Source: Micromonospora foliorum (GTDB taxonomy: Bacteria > Actinomycetota > Actinomycetes > Mycobacteriales > Micromonosporaceae). From it: 32,643 nucleotides of DNA. This document shows positions 7,706 to 15,568 of this stretch, piece after piece (position 1 is the stretch's first letter; each line of letters begins with the position of its first letter). The stretch lies in contig NZ_JAKKFF010000273.1 in assembly GCF_022229015.1 (NCBI RefSeq), positions 1-32,643 of the forward strand, written 5' to 3'. Position numbers and translations under genes: made by a program. Under the pieces are notes generated by a model. That model was given only the letters and a program-made list of their open reading frames with translations, was not told where the DNA came from and did not search any database.

Positions 7706-8785
7706 ATGACGAGACTGCGCGCGCTGGTCGCGCTGGCGGCACTGGTCGTCACCGGTGGACTGGTTGCGGTCATCCCGGCCACGGCCGCGTCGGCGGCTGC
7801 CTGCTCAGCATCGTGGCAGGCCTCGGCCGTCTACTGGGGAGACGCCCAGGTCTCCCACAACGGCCGCAACTACCGGGCGAAGTGGTGGACCCAGAACGAG
7901 GCGCCACCCGGCACGACCGGCGTCTGGGAGGACCTCGGCGCGTGCGGGGGAGGCACCACGCCGCCCACGGGCGGGACCTGCAGCTACCCGAACTGGACCG
8001 CCGGGACGTGGTACGCCACCGGGGCGATCGTGCGGTACACCAACGGTCTCCACTACATCGCCGAGCACGACAATCCCGGGTACGACCCCGTCGTCAGCAC
8101 CTGGTACTGGGAGCCCTACACCTGTGGCGGTCAGCCACCGACCAGCCCGCCCCCCACCAACCCGGGCGGCTTCGTGGTCACCGAAGCCCAGTTCAACCAG
8201 ATGTTCCCGGGTCGCAACTCCTTCTACACGTACTCCGGGCTCGTCGCCGCGCTCAGCGCCTACCCGGCGTTCGCGCGCACCGGCAGCGCCACCGTCCAGC
8301 GCCAGGAGGCCGCAGCCTTCCTGGCGAACGTGTACCACGAGACCGGCGGGCTCGTGCACATCGTCGAGCAGAACACCGCGAACTACCCGCACTACTGCGA
8401 CCCCGGTCAGCCCTACGGATGTCCGGCCGGGCAGGCCGCCTACTACGGGCGGGGGCCGATCCAGCTCAGTTGGAACTTCAACTACAACGCCGCGGGCAAC
8501 GCCCTCAACCTGCCCCTGCTGACCAACCCGTGGCTCGTGCAGACCGACGCCTCGGTGGCCTGGAAGACCGGTATCTGGTACTGGATGACCCAGAACGGGC
8601 CGGGCACCATGACCGCCCACAATGCGATGGTCAACGGCGCCGGGTTCGGCGAGACGATCCGCAGCATCAACGGCTCGATCGAGTGCAACGGCGGAAACCC
8701 CGCCCAGGTGCAGAGCCGCGTCACCCGGTACCAGCAGTTCGTCGGCATCCTCGGCGTGTCCGCCGGAGCCAACCTCTCCTGCTGA
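7706..8785 (+). CDS. secreted GH19 chitinase with two CBM5/12 modules
   Basis: The protein has 359 residues; the ATG follows AAGGAG by seven bases. Residues 1-~33 are a signal peptide ending in ASAAA. Two chitin-binding CBM5/12 (ChtBD3) modules follow. The first (~34-85) has the typical SWQASAVYWGDAQVSHNGRNYRAKWWT pattern. The second (~92-142) keeps the Trp/Tyr framework but is more divergent. A Pro-rich linker leads to the GH19 catalytic domain (~150-359). It contains YHETGG, with the proton-donor Glu, and IVEQN, with the second acidic residue. It also contains the family signature YYGRGPIQLSWNFNY and a C-terminal Cys. It should cleave beta-1,4 N-acetylglucosamine chains extracellularly by the inverting mechanism. 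Divergent transcription with the CE4 deacetylase suggests joint induction by chitin. Confidence 0.93.
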   Translation: MTRLRALVALAALVVTGGLVAVIPATAASAAACSASWQASAVYWGDAQVSHNGRNYRAKWWTQNEAPPGTTGVWEDLGACGGGTTPPTGGTCSYPNWTAGTWYATGAIVRYTNGLHYIAEHDNPGYDPVVSTWYWEPYTCGGQPPTSPPPTNPGGFVVTEAQFNQMFPGRNSFYTYSGLVAALSAYPAFARTGSATVQRQEAAAFLANVYHETGGLVHIVEQNTANYPHYCDPGQPYGCPAGQAAYYGRGPIQLSWNFNYNAAGNALNLPLLTNPWLVQTDASVAWKTGIWYWMTQNGPGTMTAHNAMVNGAGFGETIRSINGSIECNGGNPAQVQSRVTRYQQFVGILGVSAGANLSC

Positions 8786-8791
8786 TCCGTG

Positions 8792-8835
8792 GCCGGGCCT
8801 CGGCGTCCGTCCCCGGACGTTCGTCGAGGCCCGGC
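8792..8835 (+). terminator. branched hairpin terminator after the GH19 chitinase gene
   Basis: The outer 11-bp stem (8792-8802 with 8825-8835) encloses a second perfect 6-bp stem, CGTCCG/CGGACG (8804-8809 with 8814-8819). It starts seven bases past the stop codon. There is no U-tract. Confidence 0.65.
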
Positions 8836-8890
8836 ACGTCGGCCGCCGGGTCCCGGGTGGGGCGGCGGCCGTTTCGGCGCGATCAACCCG

Positions 8891-8979
8891 TTGACAGGGC
8901 CGTGGTGCGCCCGGAACTATCAGCGACAGTCCACCGCCTCGGCTCTCGTTGTTCACGAACTCCCATGACAACGATGTCA
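8891..8979 (+). promoter_or_regulatory. promoter and LacI-type operator upstream of the GH92 gene
   Basis: TTGACA (8891-8896) is spaced 18 bases from a weak AACTAT -10 (8915-8920). At 8966-8979 lies TGACAACGATGTCA, a perfect inverted repeat with the central CG and the TGnnAnCGnTnnCA frame of actinobacterial LacI-family operators. Its position downstream of the putative start of transcription suits a repressor. The remaining bases from 8836 to 9060 show no gene. Confidence 0.5.
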
Positions 8980-9060
8980 GGGCTCGACCCACCACCCGCT
9001 CCACTCTGCCCAGACCTTCGACGTACTCGACCCGGTTCGAGGCGAAAGGCTCCGTCCCTC

Positions 9061-12000
9061 ATGTCGCACACCCCCCTTGCGCGTCTCCGCTCTCCCCGCC
9101 TGATCGCGGCGACGACAGCCGTCCTGCTCCCGCTGGGCCTGCTCGTCGCCGCGCCCCTGGCGAACGCCGCCCCCACCGCCGCGACGCCCGGCAACTTCAC
9201 CTCCTCCTTCGAGTCCGCCGACCCGCAGCCCGCCACCAGCACCGTGGAGGTCGGCGCGAACGGACAGCCGGTTCAGGCCAACCTGAGCGGCAAGGTCGCC
9301 ACGCTGCCCGGCAGCCTGCTCGGCCAGGTCAGCGCCGTGACCGCGAGCGACGAGAACCCACCGCGAGAGGTCGCCGCGAACCTCAAGGACGACGACCCGT
9401 CCACCAAGTGGCTCGTGTTCGCGTCGACCGGCTGGGTGACCTACCAGCTCGCCAAGCCGGCCACGGTGGTGCGCTACTCGCTGACCGCGGCCAACGACGC
9501 ACCGACCCGGGACCCGAAGGACTTCGTCGTCCAGGGGTCGAACGACGGCAGCACCTGGACGGACCTGGACAAGCGCGCCGGCGAGAAGTTCAGCGGGCGC
9601 TTCGCCACCAGGACGTACGACTTCACCAACACGACCGCCTACGGCTTCTACCGGCTCAACGTCACCGCGAACTCCGGTGACTCGCTCGTGCAGCTCGCCG
9701 ACTGGAACATCAGCGACGGCTCGGACGTCCGCCCGCCGGCCACCCCCATGGTCAGCGAGGCGACCGCCGGCCCGAACGGCGGCTACACCACGAAGCCGGA
9801 CGTCGGGTTCACCGGACTGGCCGCGCTGCGCTACTCCGGCGGCGCCGAGGGCAACGGCCGATCGTACGCGACCAACAAGCTCTTCGACGTCACCATCCCG
9901 GTCGGGCCGCAGACCCGACTGTCGTACAAGATCTTCCCCGAGTTCACCAACGGGGACGGCCGGTACCCGTCCACCTACGCCGCCGTCGACCTGCACTTCA
10001 CCGACGGCAGCTACCTGAGTGGTCGCTCGCCCGCCGACCAGCACGGCTACCCGCTCACGGGTGCCGGTCAGGGCGCCTCGAAGGTGCTTTTCGCCGACCA
10101 GTGGAACCTGGTGCAGGCCGACCTCGGCACCGTGGCGCGCGGCAAGACGATCGACCGGATTCTGCTCGCGTACGACAACCCGCAGGCCACCGGGGAGACC
10201 CGGTTCCAGGGTTGGCTCGACGACATCGAGCTGACAGCCACGCCAGCGTCGATCGACGGCTCGAAGCTGACCAACTACGTCGACACCCGCCGGGGCACCA
10301 ACTCGACCGGCGGTTTCTCGCGCGGCAACAACCTGCCGATCACCGCCGTGCCGAACGGGTTCAACTTCTTCACCCCGGTGACCGACGCGACCTCCGACTC
10401 GTGGGAGTACGAGTACCACCGGATCAACAACGAGGCCAACCTGCCGATGCTCCAGGGCCTCGCGATCTCCCACGAGCCGAGCCCCTGGATGGGCGACCGC
10501 AACCAGATGTCGGTCATGCCGGTCGTCGGTGGTGGGCCGCTCACCGGTCAGCCCGCCGGTCGGGCGCTCGCCTTCCGTCACGACGACGAGACGGCGCAGC
10601 CGGACCTCTACCGGGTCACGCTGCAGAACGGCCTGGTCGCGGAGATGTCGCCCACCGACCACGCCGGGATCATGCGCTTCACCTTCCCCACCGGGCAGGC
10701 GACCGGAAGCCTCGTCTTCCACAACGGCACGTTCACCATCGGCACGGACGGCACGTTCACCGGCTGGGTCGACAACGGAAGCGGCCTTTCGGCCGGCCGT
10801 AGCCGGATGTTCGTCTCCGGCGCCTTCGACCGGGCGCCGACGGCGTCCGCCTCGACCTCGGCCACCTTCGACACCTCCGAGTCGCGGGAGGTGACGATGC
10901 GCCTCGCCACGTCGTTCCTCTCCGTCGACCAGGCGCGCCGGAACCTCGACCTGGAGGTCACCGGCAAGAGCTTCGACCAGATCCACGCCGCCGCGACGGC
11001 CGCGTGGAAGGACCGGCTCGGTCGGGTCGAGGTGCGCGGCGCCAACGAGTCGCAGCTGGTCACCATGTACTCGAACCTGTACCGGCTGAACCTCTACCCG
11101 AACTCGCAGTCGGAGAACACCGGCACGGCCGCCGCGCCGCGCTGGCAGTACGCGAGCCCGGTCTCGGCGCCGACCGGCGCGTCGACCCCCACCACGACCG
11201 GCGCGAAGGTCGTCGACGGGCAGATCTACGTCAACAACGGCTTCTGGGACACCTACCGCACCGTGTGGCCCGCCTACGCGCTGCTGTACCCGGACGTCGC
11301 CGCCAAGATCTCCGACGGGTTCGTCCAGCACTACCGCGACGGCGGCTGGATCGCCCGCTGGTCGTCTCCCGGCTACGCCGACCTGATGACCGGCACCAGC
11401 GCGAACGTGGCGCTGGCCCAGGCGTACCTCACCGGGGTCGAGCTGCCCGACCCGCTCGCGGCGTACGACGCGGCCGTCAAGGACGCGACCGTCGCGTCCG
11501 GGCGCAGTGCGGTCGGGCGCAAGGGCATCGAGAGCTCCCTGTTCCTCGGCTACACGCCGACGTCCACCGGGGAGTCGGTGTCCTGGGCGCTGGAGGGCTA
11601 CATCAACGACTTCGGCATCGGCAACATGGGTGCGGCGCTCGCCAAGGACCCGGCCACGCCGAAGTCGGAGCGGACGCGGCTCAAGGAGGAGTCCCGCTAC
11701 TTCCTGGAGCGGGCCCGCAACTACGTCCACCTCTTCGACCCGAAGACGAAGCTCTTCCAGGGCCGCGACGCCGCCGGCAACTTCCTCGCCGGTGACCCGC
11801 TGGACTGGGGTGGCGTCTACACCGAGACCAACGGGTGGAATTTCGCGTTCACCGCCCAGCAGGACGGCCAGGGCCTGGTCAACCTGTACGGCGGGCAGCA
11901 GGCGCTGCGGGACAGGCTCGACGCGTTCTTCACCACCCCGGAGAACGCCGACCGCCCCGGCGGGTACGGCGGCGTCATCCACGAGATGCTCGAAGCGCGC

Positions 12001-14676
12001 GCGGTGCGGATGGGTCAGCTCGGCATGAGCAACCAGCCGTCGCACCACATTCCGTACATGTACAACGTGGCCGGCGCGCCGGCGAAGACCCAGGAGAAGG
12101 TACGGGAGATCCTGCGCCGCCTCTACGTCGGCAGTGAGATCGGCCAGGGCTACCTGGGCGACGAGGACAACGGCGAGATGTCGTCCTGGTACATCCTCAG
12201 CTCGCTGGGCATCTACCCGTTGCAGGCCGGGTCGTCCGAGTGGGCGATCGGGTCGCCGCAGTTCACCAGGATGACCGTGCACCGCAGCAGCGGCGACATC
12301 GTCGTCAACGCGCCGAACAACAGCGCGACCAACGTCTACGTGCAGGACGTGTCGGTCAACGGCAAGAAGCAGCGCGGTCTGTCGCTGGACGTGGCGGCGC
12401 TCGCCAAGGGCGGCACCATCGACTTCCAGATGGGCGCCGAGCCGTCGTCGTGGGGCACCGGCAAGAACGACGCCCCGCCGTCGCTGACGAAGGGTGACGA
12501 GGCGCCGAAGCCGTTGCAGGACGTCACCGGCCCCGGTCTCGGCACCGCGACCGCGACCGGCGGTCAGGACGCGTCGAAGCTCTTCGACGACTCGTCGACC
12601 ACGCAGCTGACCTTCACCTCGGCGACACCGCAGATCACCTGGGCCTTCCGGGGTGGCAAGCAGAAGCCGAAGTACTACACCGTCACGTCCGGGGCCGGTG
12701 CGGGCGATCCGGCGGACTGGCGTCTGCAGGGCTCCAACGACGGCCTCACCTGGACCACCGTGGACTCCCGCACCGGCCAGGTGTTCCCGTGGCGCAACCA
12801 GACCCGTCCGTACTCGATCGACAAGCCGGGACGGTTCGCGCAGTTCCGCCTCGCCGTCACGAAGACCGTCGGCGCCGCGCAGACCAACCTCGCCGAGGTC
12901 GAGCTGCTCGCCGGGGGTGACCTCGACCTCGGGGGCGGCGACATCACCGTCACCGCCGCCGAGGGCGTGCACGCGACCACCGGCGTACCCGTCTCGGTGC
13001 CGCTGGCCACCGTCACCGGCGGCGACGCCGGCGGTTACCAGGCCACCATCGACTGGGGTGACGGCACGCCGGTCACCGCGGGCACCGTGACGTTGAGCTC
13101 GCGGGCCGTCTACCGCATCGGTGGGTCGCACACCTACGCCACGCCCGGCTACCACCAGGCGAACGTCACGGTGACCGACGGCGAGAGCCAGAGCTCCGCG
13201 ACGGTCGGCGTCGAGGTGGCGTACGCCCCGGCCTCCGGTCTCACCGCCGCGTTCGACAGCGTCTGCGTCGGTGACGAAGGGGTCCTCGCGGCGGACTGTG
13301 ACGCCAAGTCGTGGGCGTACTCGCGGGCCGCCCTGGCGGCGGGCGGCGTGACCCAGGGCCAACCGCAGCAGGTTCCCGGAACCGCGTTGCGGTTCACCCT
13401 GCCGGCGATCCCGGCCGGGCAGCCGGACAACGCCACCGGCAACGGGTCGACGGTAGTCCTCGACCTTCCGCAGGACGCGAAGAGTATCTCGTTCGTCGGC
13501 GCCGGAACGCAGGGCAACCAGAGCACCACCGGCACGGCGACGTTCAGCGACGGCAGCACGGCCAGCATCCCGATCCAGTTGAGCGACTGGACGCTGGGCG
13601 GCAACGCCAACGGCACCCCGTCCTACGGCAACATCATCGTCGCCCGGACGGCCTACCGGTTGCAGGGCACGAGCCGCGACGGCGCCCAGCCGTTCCTGTT
13701 CGCCACCGCGCCGTACCAGATTCCGGCGGGTAAGACGCTGGTGTCGGTGACCCTGCCGACGCAGACCGGTGACCCTCGCTCGGCGGGCCGGATCCACGTG
13801 TTCGCCGTGGCCAACGACGGCACGCCCGCCCCGGGGCTGGCGACCGTCGCCCCGAAGGACCAGACGGCCACCGCCGGGCAGGCCCTCGCGGCGAACCTCG
13901 GTGCGGTGACCGGCGGCGTTCCCGGTACGACGGGCTACCGTGCCCGCGTCCAGTGGGGTGACGGCACGGTTCCGGACGACGTGACGATCGGCGCGTCCGG
14001 CGCGATGAGCGGCCAGCACACCTACCCGCGGGAGGGCACCTACACGGTGCGCGTCACCGTGTGGGACAGCCTGTCGAGCAGCACCGAGTCCTTCACCGTG
14101 ACGGTGGCCCGGGGTGGGTCGCAGCCGGCGATCGCGCTGTCCGCGTCCGGCACCGTCACCACCGGTGGCGCGATCACCGTCGCCGGCAGCGGCTTCGCCG
14201 CCGGCGAGCAGGTGACCGTCAGCGTCGGCACCGACCCGGGCCGCACCGTGAAGGTCGCGGCCTCCGCGACCGGAAAGGTCCGCGCCTCGGTGCCGACCTC
14301 GGGTGCGGCGCAACCCGGCCGGTACGCCGTCACCGCGACGGGCGCGTCCTCGCGTACGCCGGCCACGGCCACCGTCCAGGTGACGGAGGAGCCGGCGACG
14401 CGGACGTACCAGCCGCGGGTGGCGCTGCTGACCACCTCGGGGCCGCGCGGAACGTCGATCATGGTCGACGGTTCCGGGTTCGCTCCGAACGAGGCGGTCA
14501 CGATCGCCTTCGGGGCCGGGCTCGCGGTCAGCACCGTGCGCGCGAACGGTGACGGCGTCGTCTCCGGCGCGACGGTCAGCGTTCCGGGTGCGGCGAAGGC
14601 GGGCGCGACAAGCGTCACGCTTACCGGCGCCACGTCGGCGACGAAGGTGTCCCGACCGTTCACCGTCACCGGCTAG
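9061..14676 (+). CDS. large secreted GH92 alpha-mannosidase-like multidomain protein
   Basis: The protein has 1871 residues. The chosen ATG opens a typical signal peptide (residues 1-~38, ending ANA). Approximate domain order: F5/8-type C (discoidin) carbohydrate-binding domain (95-220); a beta-sandwich lead-in (240-400); GH92 N-terminal and (alpha/alpha)6 catalytic parts (405-1105); a second F5/8C-like domain (1165-1285); a PKD-like domain (1297-1393); an unassigned beta domain (1395-1590); a second PKD-like domain (1597-1683); and two IPT/TIG-like repeats (1687-1776, 1780-1871). GH92 marks include YVDTRRGTNSTGG, NGFWDTYRTVWPAYALLYPD, HHIPYMYN and the Asp-rich DEDNGEMSSWYILSSLGIYP that carries the proposed catalytic base. 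GH92 enzymes are calcium-dependent inverting exo-alpha-mannosidases. This one probably trims fungal or glycoprotein mannan, but linkage is not predictable. No LPxTG anchor is present, so it should be released or held by its C-terminal domains. Confidence 0.92.
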   Translation: MSHTPLARLRSPRLIAATTAVLLPLGLLVAAPLANAAPTAATPGNFTSSFESADPQPATSTVEVGANGQPVQANLSGKVATLPGSLLGQVSAVTASDENPPREVAANLKDDDPSTKWLVFASTGWVTYQLAKPATVVRYSLTAANDAPTRDPKDFVVQGSNDGSTWTDLDKRAGEKFSGRFATRTYDFTNTTAYGFYRLNVTANSGDSLVQLADWNISDGSDVRPPATPMVSEATAGPNGGYTTKPDVGFTGLAALRYSGGAEGNGRSYATNKLFDVTIPVGPQTRLSYKIFPEFTNGDGRYPSTYAAVDLHFTDGSYLSGRSPADQHGYPLTGAGQGASKVLFADQWNLVQADLGTVARGKTIDRILLAYDNPQATGETRFQGWLDDIELTATPASIDGSKLTNYVDTRRGTNSTGGFSRGNNLPITAVPNGFNFFTPVTDATSDSWEYEYHRINNEANLPMLQGLAISHEPSPWMGDRNQMSVMPVVGGGPLTGQPAGRALAFRHDDETAQPDLYRVTLQNGLVAEMSPTDHAGIMRFTFPTGQATGSLVFHNGTFTIGTDGTFTGWVDNGSGLSAGRSRMFVSGAFDRAPTASASTSATFDTSESREVTMRLATSFLSVDQARRNLDLEVTGKSFDQIHAAATAAWKDRLGRVEVRGANESQLVTMYSNLYRLNLYPNSQSENTGTAAAPRWQYASPVSAPTGASTPTTTGAKVVDGQIYVNNGFWDTYRTVWPAYALLYPDVAAKISDGFVQHYRDGGWIARWSSPGYADLMTGTSANVALAQAYLTGVELPDPLAAYDAAVKDATVASGRSAVGRKGIESSLFLGYTPTSTGESVSWALEGYINDFGIGNMGAALAKDPATPKSERTRLKEESRYFLERARNYVHLFDPKTKLFQGRDAAGNFLAGDPLDWGGVYTETNGWNFAFTAQQDGQGLVNLYGGQQALRDRLDAFFTTPENADRPGGYGGVIHEMLEARAVRMGQLGMSNQPSHHIPYMYNVAGAPAKTQEKVREILRRLYVGSEIGQGYLGDEDNGEMSSWYILSSLGIYPLQAGSSEWAIGSPQFTRMTVHRSSGDIVVNAPNNSATNVYVQDVSVNGKKQRGLSLDVAALAKGGTIDFQMGAEPSSWGTGKNDAPPSLTKGDEAPKPLQDVTGPGLGTATATGGQDASKLFDDSSTTQLTFTSATPQITWAFRGGKQKPKYYTVTSGAGAGDPADWRLQGSNDGLTWTTVDSRTGQVFPWRNQTRPYSIDKPGRFAQFRLAVTKTVGAAQTNLAEVELLAGGDLDLGGGDITVTAAEGVHATTGVPVSVPLATVTGGDAGGYQATIDWGDGTPVTAGTVTLSSRAVYRIGGSHTYATPGYHQANVTVTDGESQSSATVGVEVAYAPASGLTAAFDSVCVGDEGVLAADCDAKSWAYSRAALAAGGVTQGQPQQVPGTALRFTLPAIPAGQPDNATGNGSTVVLDLPQDAKSISFVGAGTQGNQSTTGTATFSDGSTASIPIQLSDWTLGGNANGTPSYGNIIVARTAYRLQGTSRDGAQPFLFATAPYQIPAGKTLVSVTLPTQTGDPRSAGRIHVFAVANDGTPAPGLATVAPKDQTATAGQALAANLGAVTGGVPGTTGYRARVQWGDGTVPDDVTIGASGAMSGQHTYPREGTYTVRVTVWDSLSSSTESFTVTVARGGSQPAIALSASGTVTTGGAITVAGSGFAAGEQVTVSVGTDPGRTVKVAASATGKVRASVPTSGAAQPGRYAVTATGASSRTPATATVQVTEEPATRTYQPRVALLTTSGPRGTSIMVDGSGFAPNEAVTIAFGAGLAVSTVRANGDGVVSGATVSVPGAAKAGATSVTLTGATSATKVSRPFTVTG

Positions 14677-14700
14677 CACCGAGCCGGGGACAGCGCAGCC

Positions 14701-14736
14701 GCGTGGGGCGGGCCGTGATCACGGCCCGCCCCACGC
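14701..14736. terminator. perfect palindromic bidirectional terminator (GH92 / TetR)
   Basis: A perfect 36-bp palindrome with 18-bp GC-rich arms and central TGATCA lies between the convergent GH92 and TetR genes, 25 bases past one stop and 20 bases past the other. It can serve both strands. Confidence 0.8.
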
Positions 14737-14755
14737 CGCGTCGAATGACCAACCG

Positions 14756-15388
14756 TCAGTGCGGCGGCAGCAGCGCGTCGACCAAGTCGCGCAGCGGCCC
14801 GACCAGGTCCTCCTCGGTGGCGGAACTCAGCGGTTCCAGCCGGATGGACGACCGCAACACCGCGACTCCGATGCCGGCGGCGAGGGCCATCTGGGCGCGG
14901 AGCAGGAGCTGCTCGCTGCCCGGTTCGCCGGGACGCCAGCCGCGAGCCGCCGCCAGTTGTTCGCTGGAACGGACCAGGACGCCGCGCCGGATCTCGTCGG
15001 CCCTCGCGTCCCCGGATGACCGCAACAGCAGTGAGAGCTGGCTCGACAGGCCCGCCGCGCCGAGGTCGGCGATGTGCCGGGCGATGGCCTCGGGCACCCG
15101 GTCGGCGGGCGTCTGCCCGGTCGTCCGGCGCAGCTCGTCGCCGGCCGCCCGCAGGCACGCCTCGAACAGGCCCTCCTTGGACGTGAAGTAGCGGCTGATG
15201 AGCGCCACGTTGACGCCCGCGTCGTCGGCGATGTCCCGGACGGTCGTGGCCGCGTAGCCGTCGCGGGCGAAGCGCTGGCGAGCGGCGTCGAGCAGCAGTT
15301 GCCGGGTCTCGGCCGCGTCCCGACGGCGACGCTGGGCCGGTTCGCCGGCGGTGCTGCTGGTCGCGGGGACAGGCGGTTCTGCTGTCAC
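14756..15388 (-). CDS. TetR-family repressor of the adjacent MFS exporter
   Basis: The protein has 210 residues from the GTG at 15388, which has GGAAGGA eight bases upstream; in-frame starts further up lie in the operator region and lack such a site. After a short basic tail, the TetR HTH occupies about residues 28-72: RQLLLDAARQRFARDGYAATTVRDIADDAGVNVALISRYFTSKEGLFEA. The C-terminal helices (~80-205) are the variable ligand-binding and dimer part, with a Leu-rich ending. It is divergent from an MFS drug-exporter gene, with three copies of one palindromic site between them. It is therefore very likely an autoregulated repressor released by an exported substrate, which is unknown. Confidence 0.9.
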   Translation of the reverse strand: MTAEPPVPATSSTAGEPAQRRRRDAAETRQLLLDAARQRFARDGYAATTVRDIADDAGVNVALISRYFTSKEGLFEACLRAAGDELRRTTGQTPADRVPEAIARHIADLGAAGLSSQLSLLLRSSGDARADEIRRGVLVRSSEQLAAARGWRPGEPGSEQLLLRAQMALAAGIGVAVLRSSIRLEPLSSATEEDLVGPLRDLVDALLPPH

Positions 15389-15432
15389 GACGCGTCCTTC
15401 CTTCGCTCTGGCTCGGGCGTCAGGGCCCAGCA

Positions 15433-15465
15433 AGTAAACATATGTTGACTTCCCGGCGTCCGCAA
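15433..15465 (-). promoter_or_regulatory. tetR promoter with operator copy A
   Basis: On the minus strand, TTGCGG (15465-15460) is 17 bases from TATGTT (15442-15437). The -10 is covered by operator A, GTAAAC-N4-GTTGAC at 15434-15449, extended to a near-perfect 18-bp palindrome at 15433-15450. A repressor bound here would block its own gene. Confidence 0.7.
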
Positions 15466-15489
15466 GCTCCGGTGCGACCCGAGGGTGAC

Positions 15490-15550
15490 GTAAACGACTG
15501 TTGACATGGCCCACCGGCTGCGCATACTGGCTAAGTCAGCAAACGTTTAC
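15490..15550 (+). promoter_or_regulatory. MFS promoter with operator copies B and C
   Basis: Operator B is GTAAAC-N4-GTTGAC at 15490-15505, with the same halves and spacing as copy A. It overlaps a consensus -35, TTGACA (15501-15506). A -10 around CATACT/ATACTG (15523-15529) follows at 16-17 bases. Operator C is the same element in reverse with one change, GTCAGC-N4-GTTTAC at 15535-15550, next to the expected start of transcription and 19 bases before the MFS ATG. Confidence 0.75.
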
Positions 15551-15568
15551 ATCTAGTTCGGGGATCTC

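Noticed and set aside
7813..9060. Extension of the GH92 gene upstream through the chitinase region
   Set aside because: The open frame continues only because of base composition; the signal peptide at 9061 and the chitinase in another frame settle the start.
8977..14679. A 1900-codon open frame on the minus strand opposite the GH92 gene
   Set aside because: It mirrors the GC-rich third positions of a convincing GH92 gene; its translation is Arg/Val/Gly-rich without any domain, signal or ribosome site.
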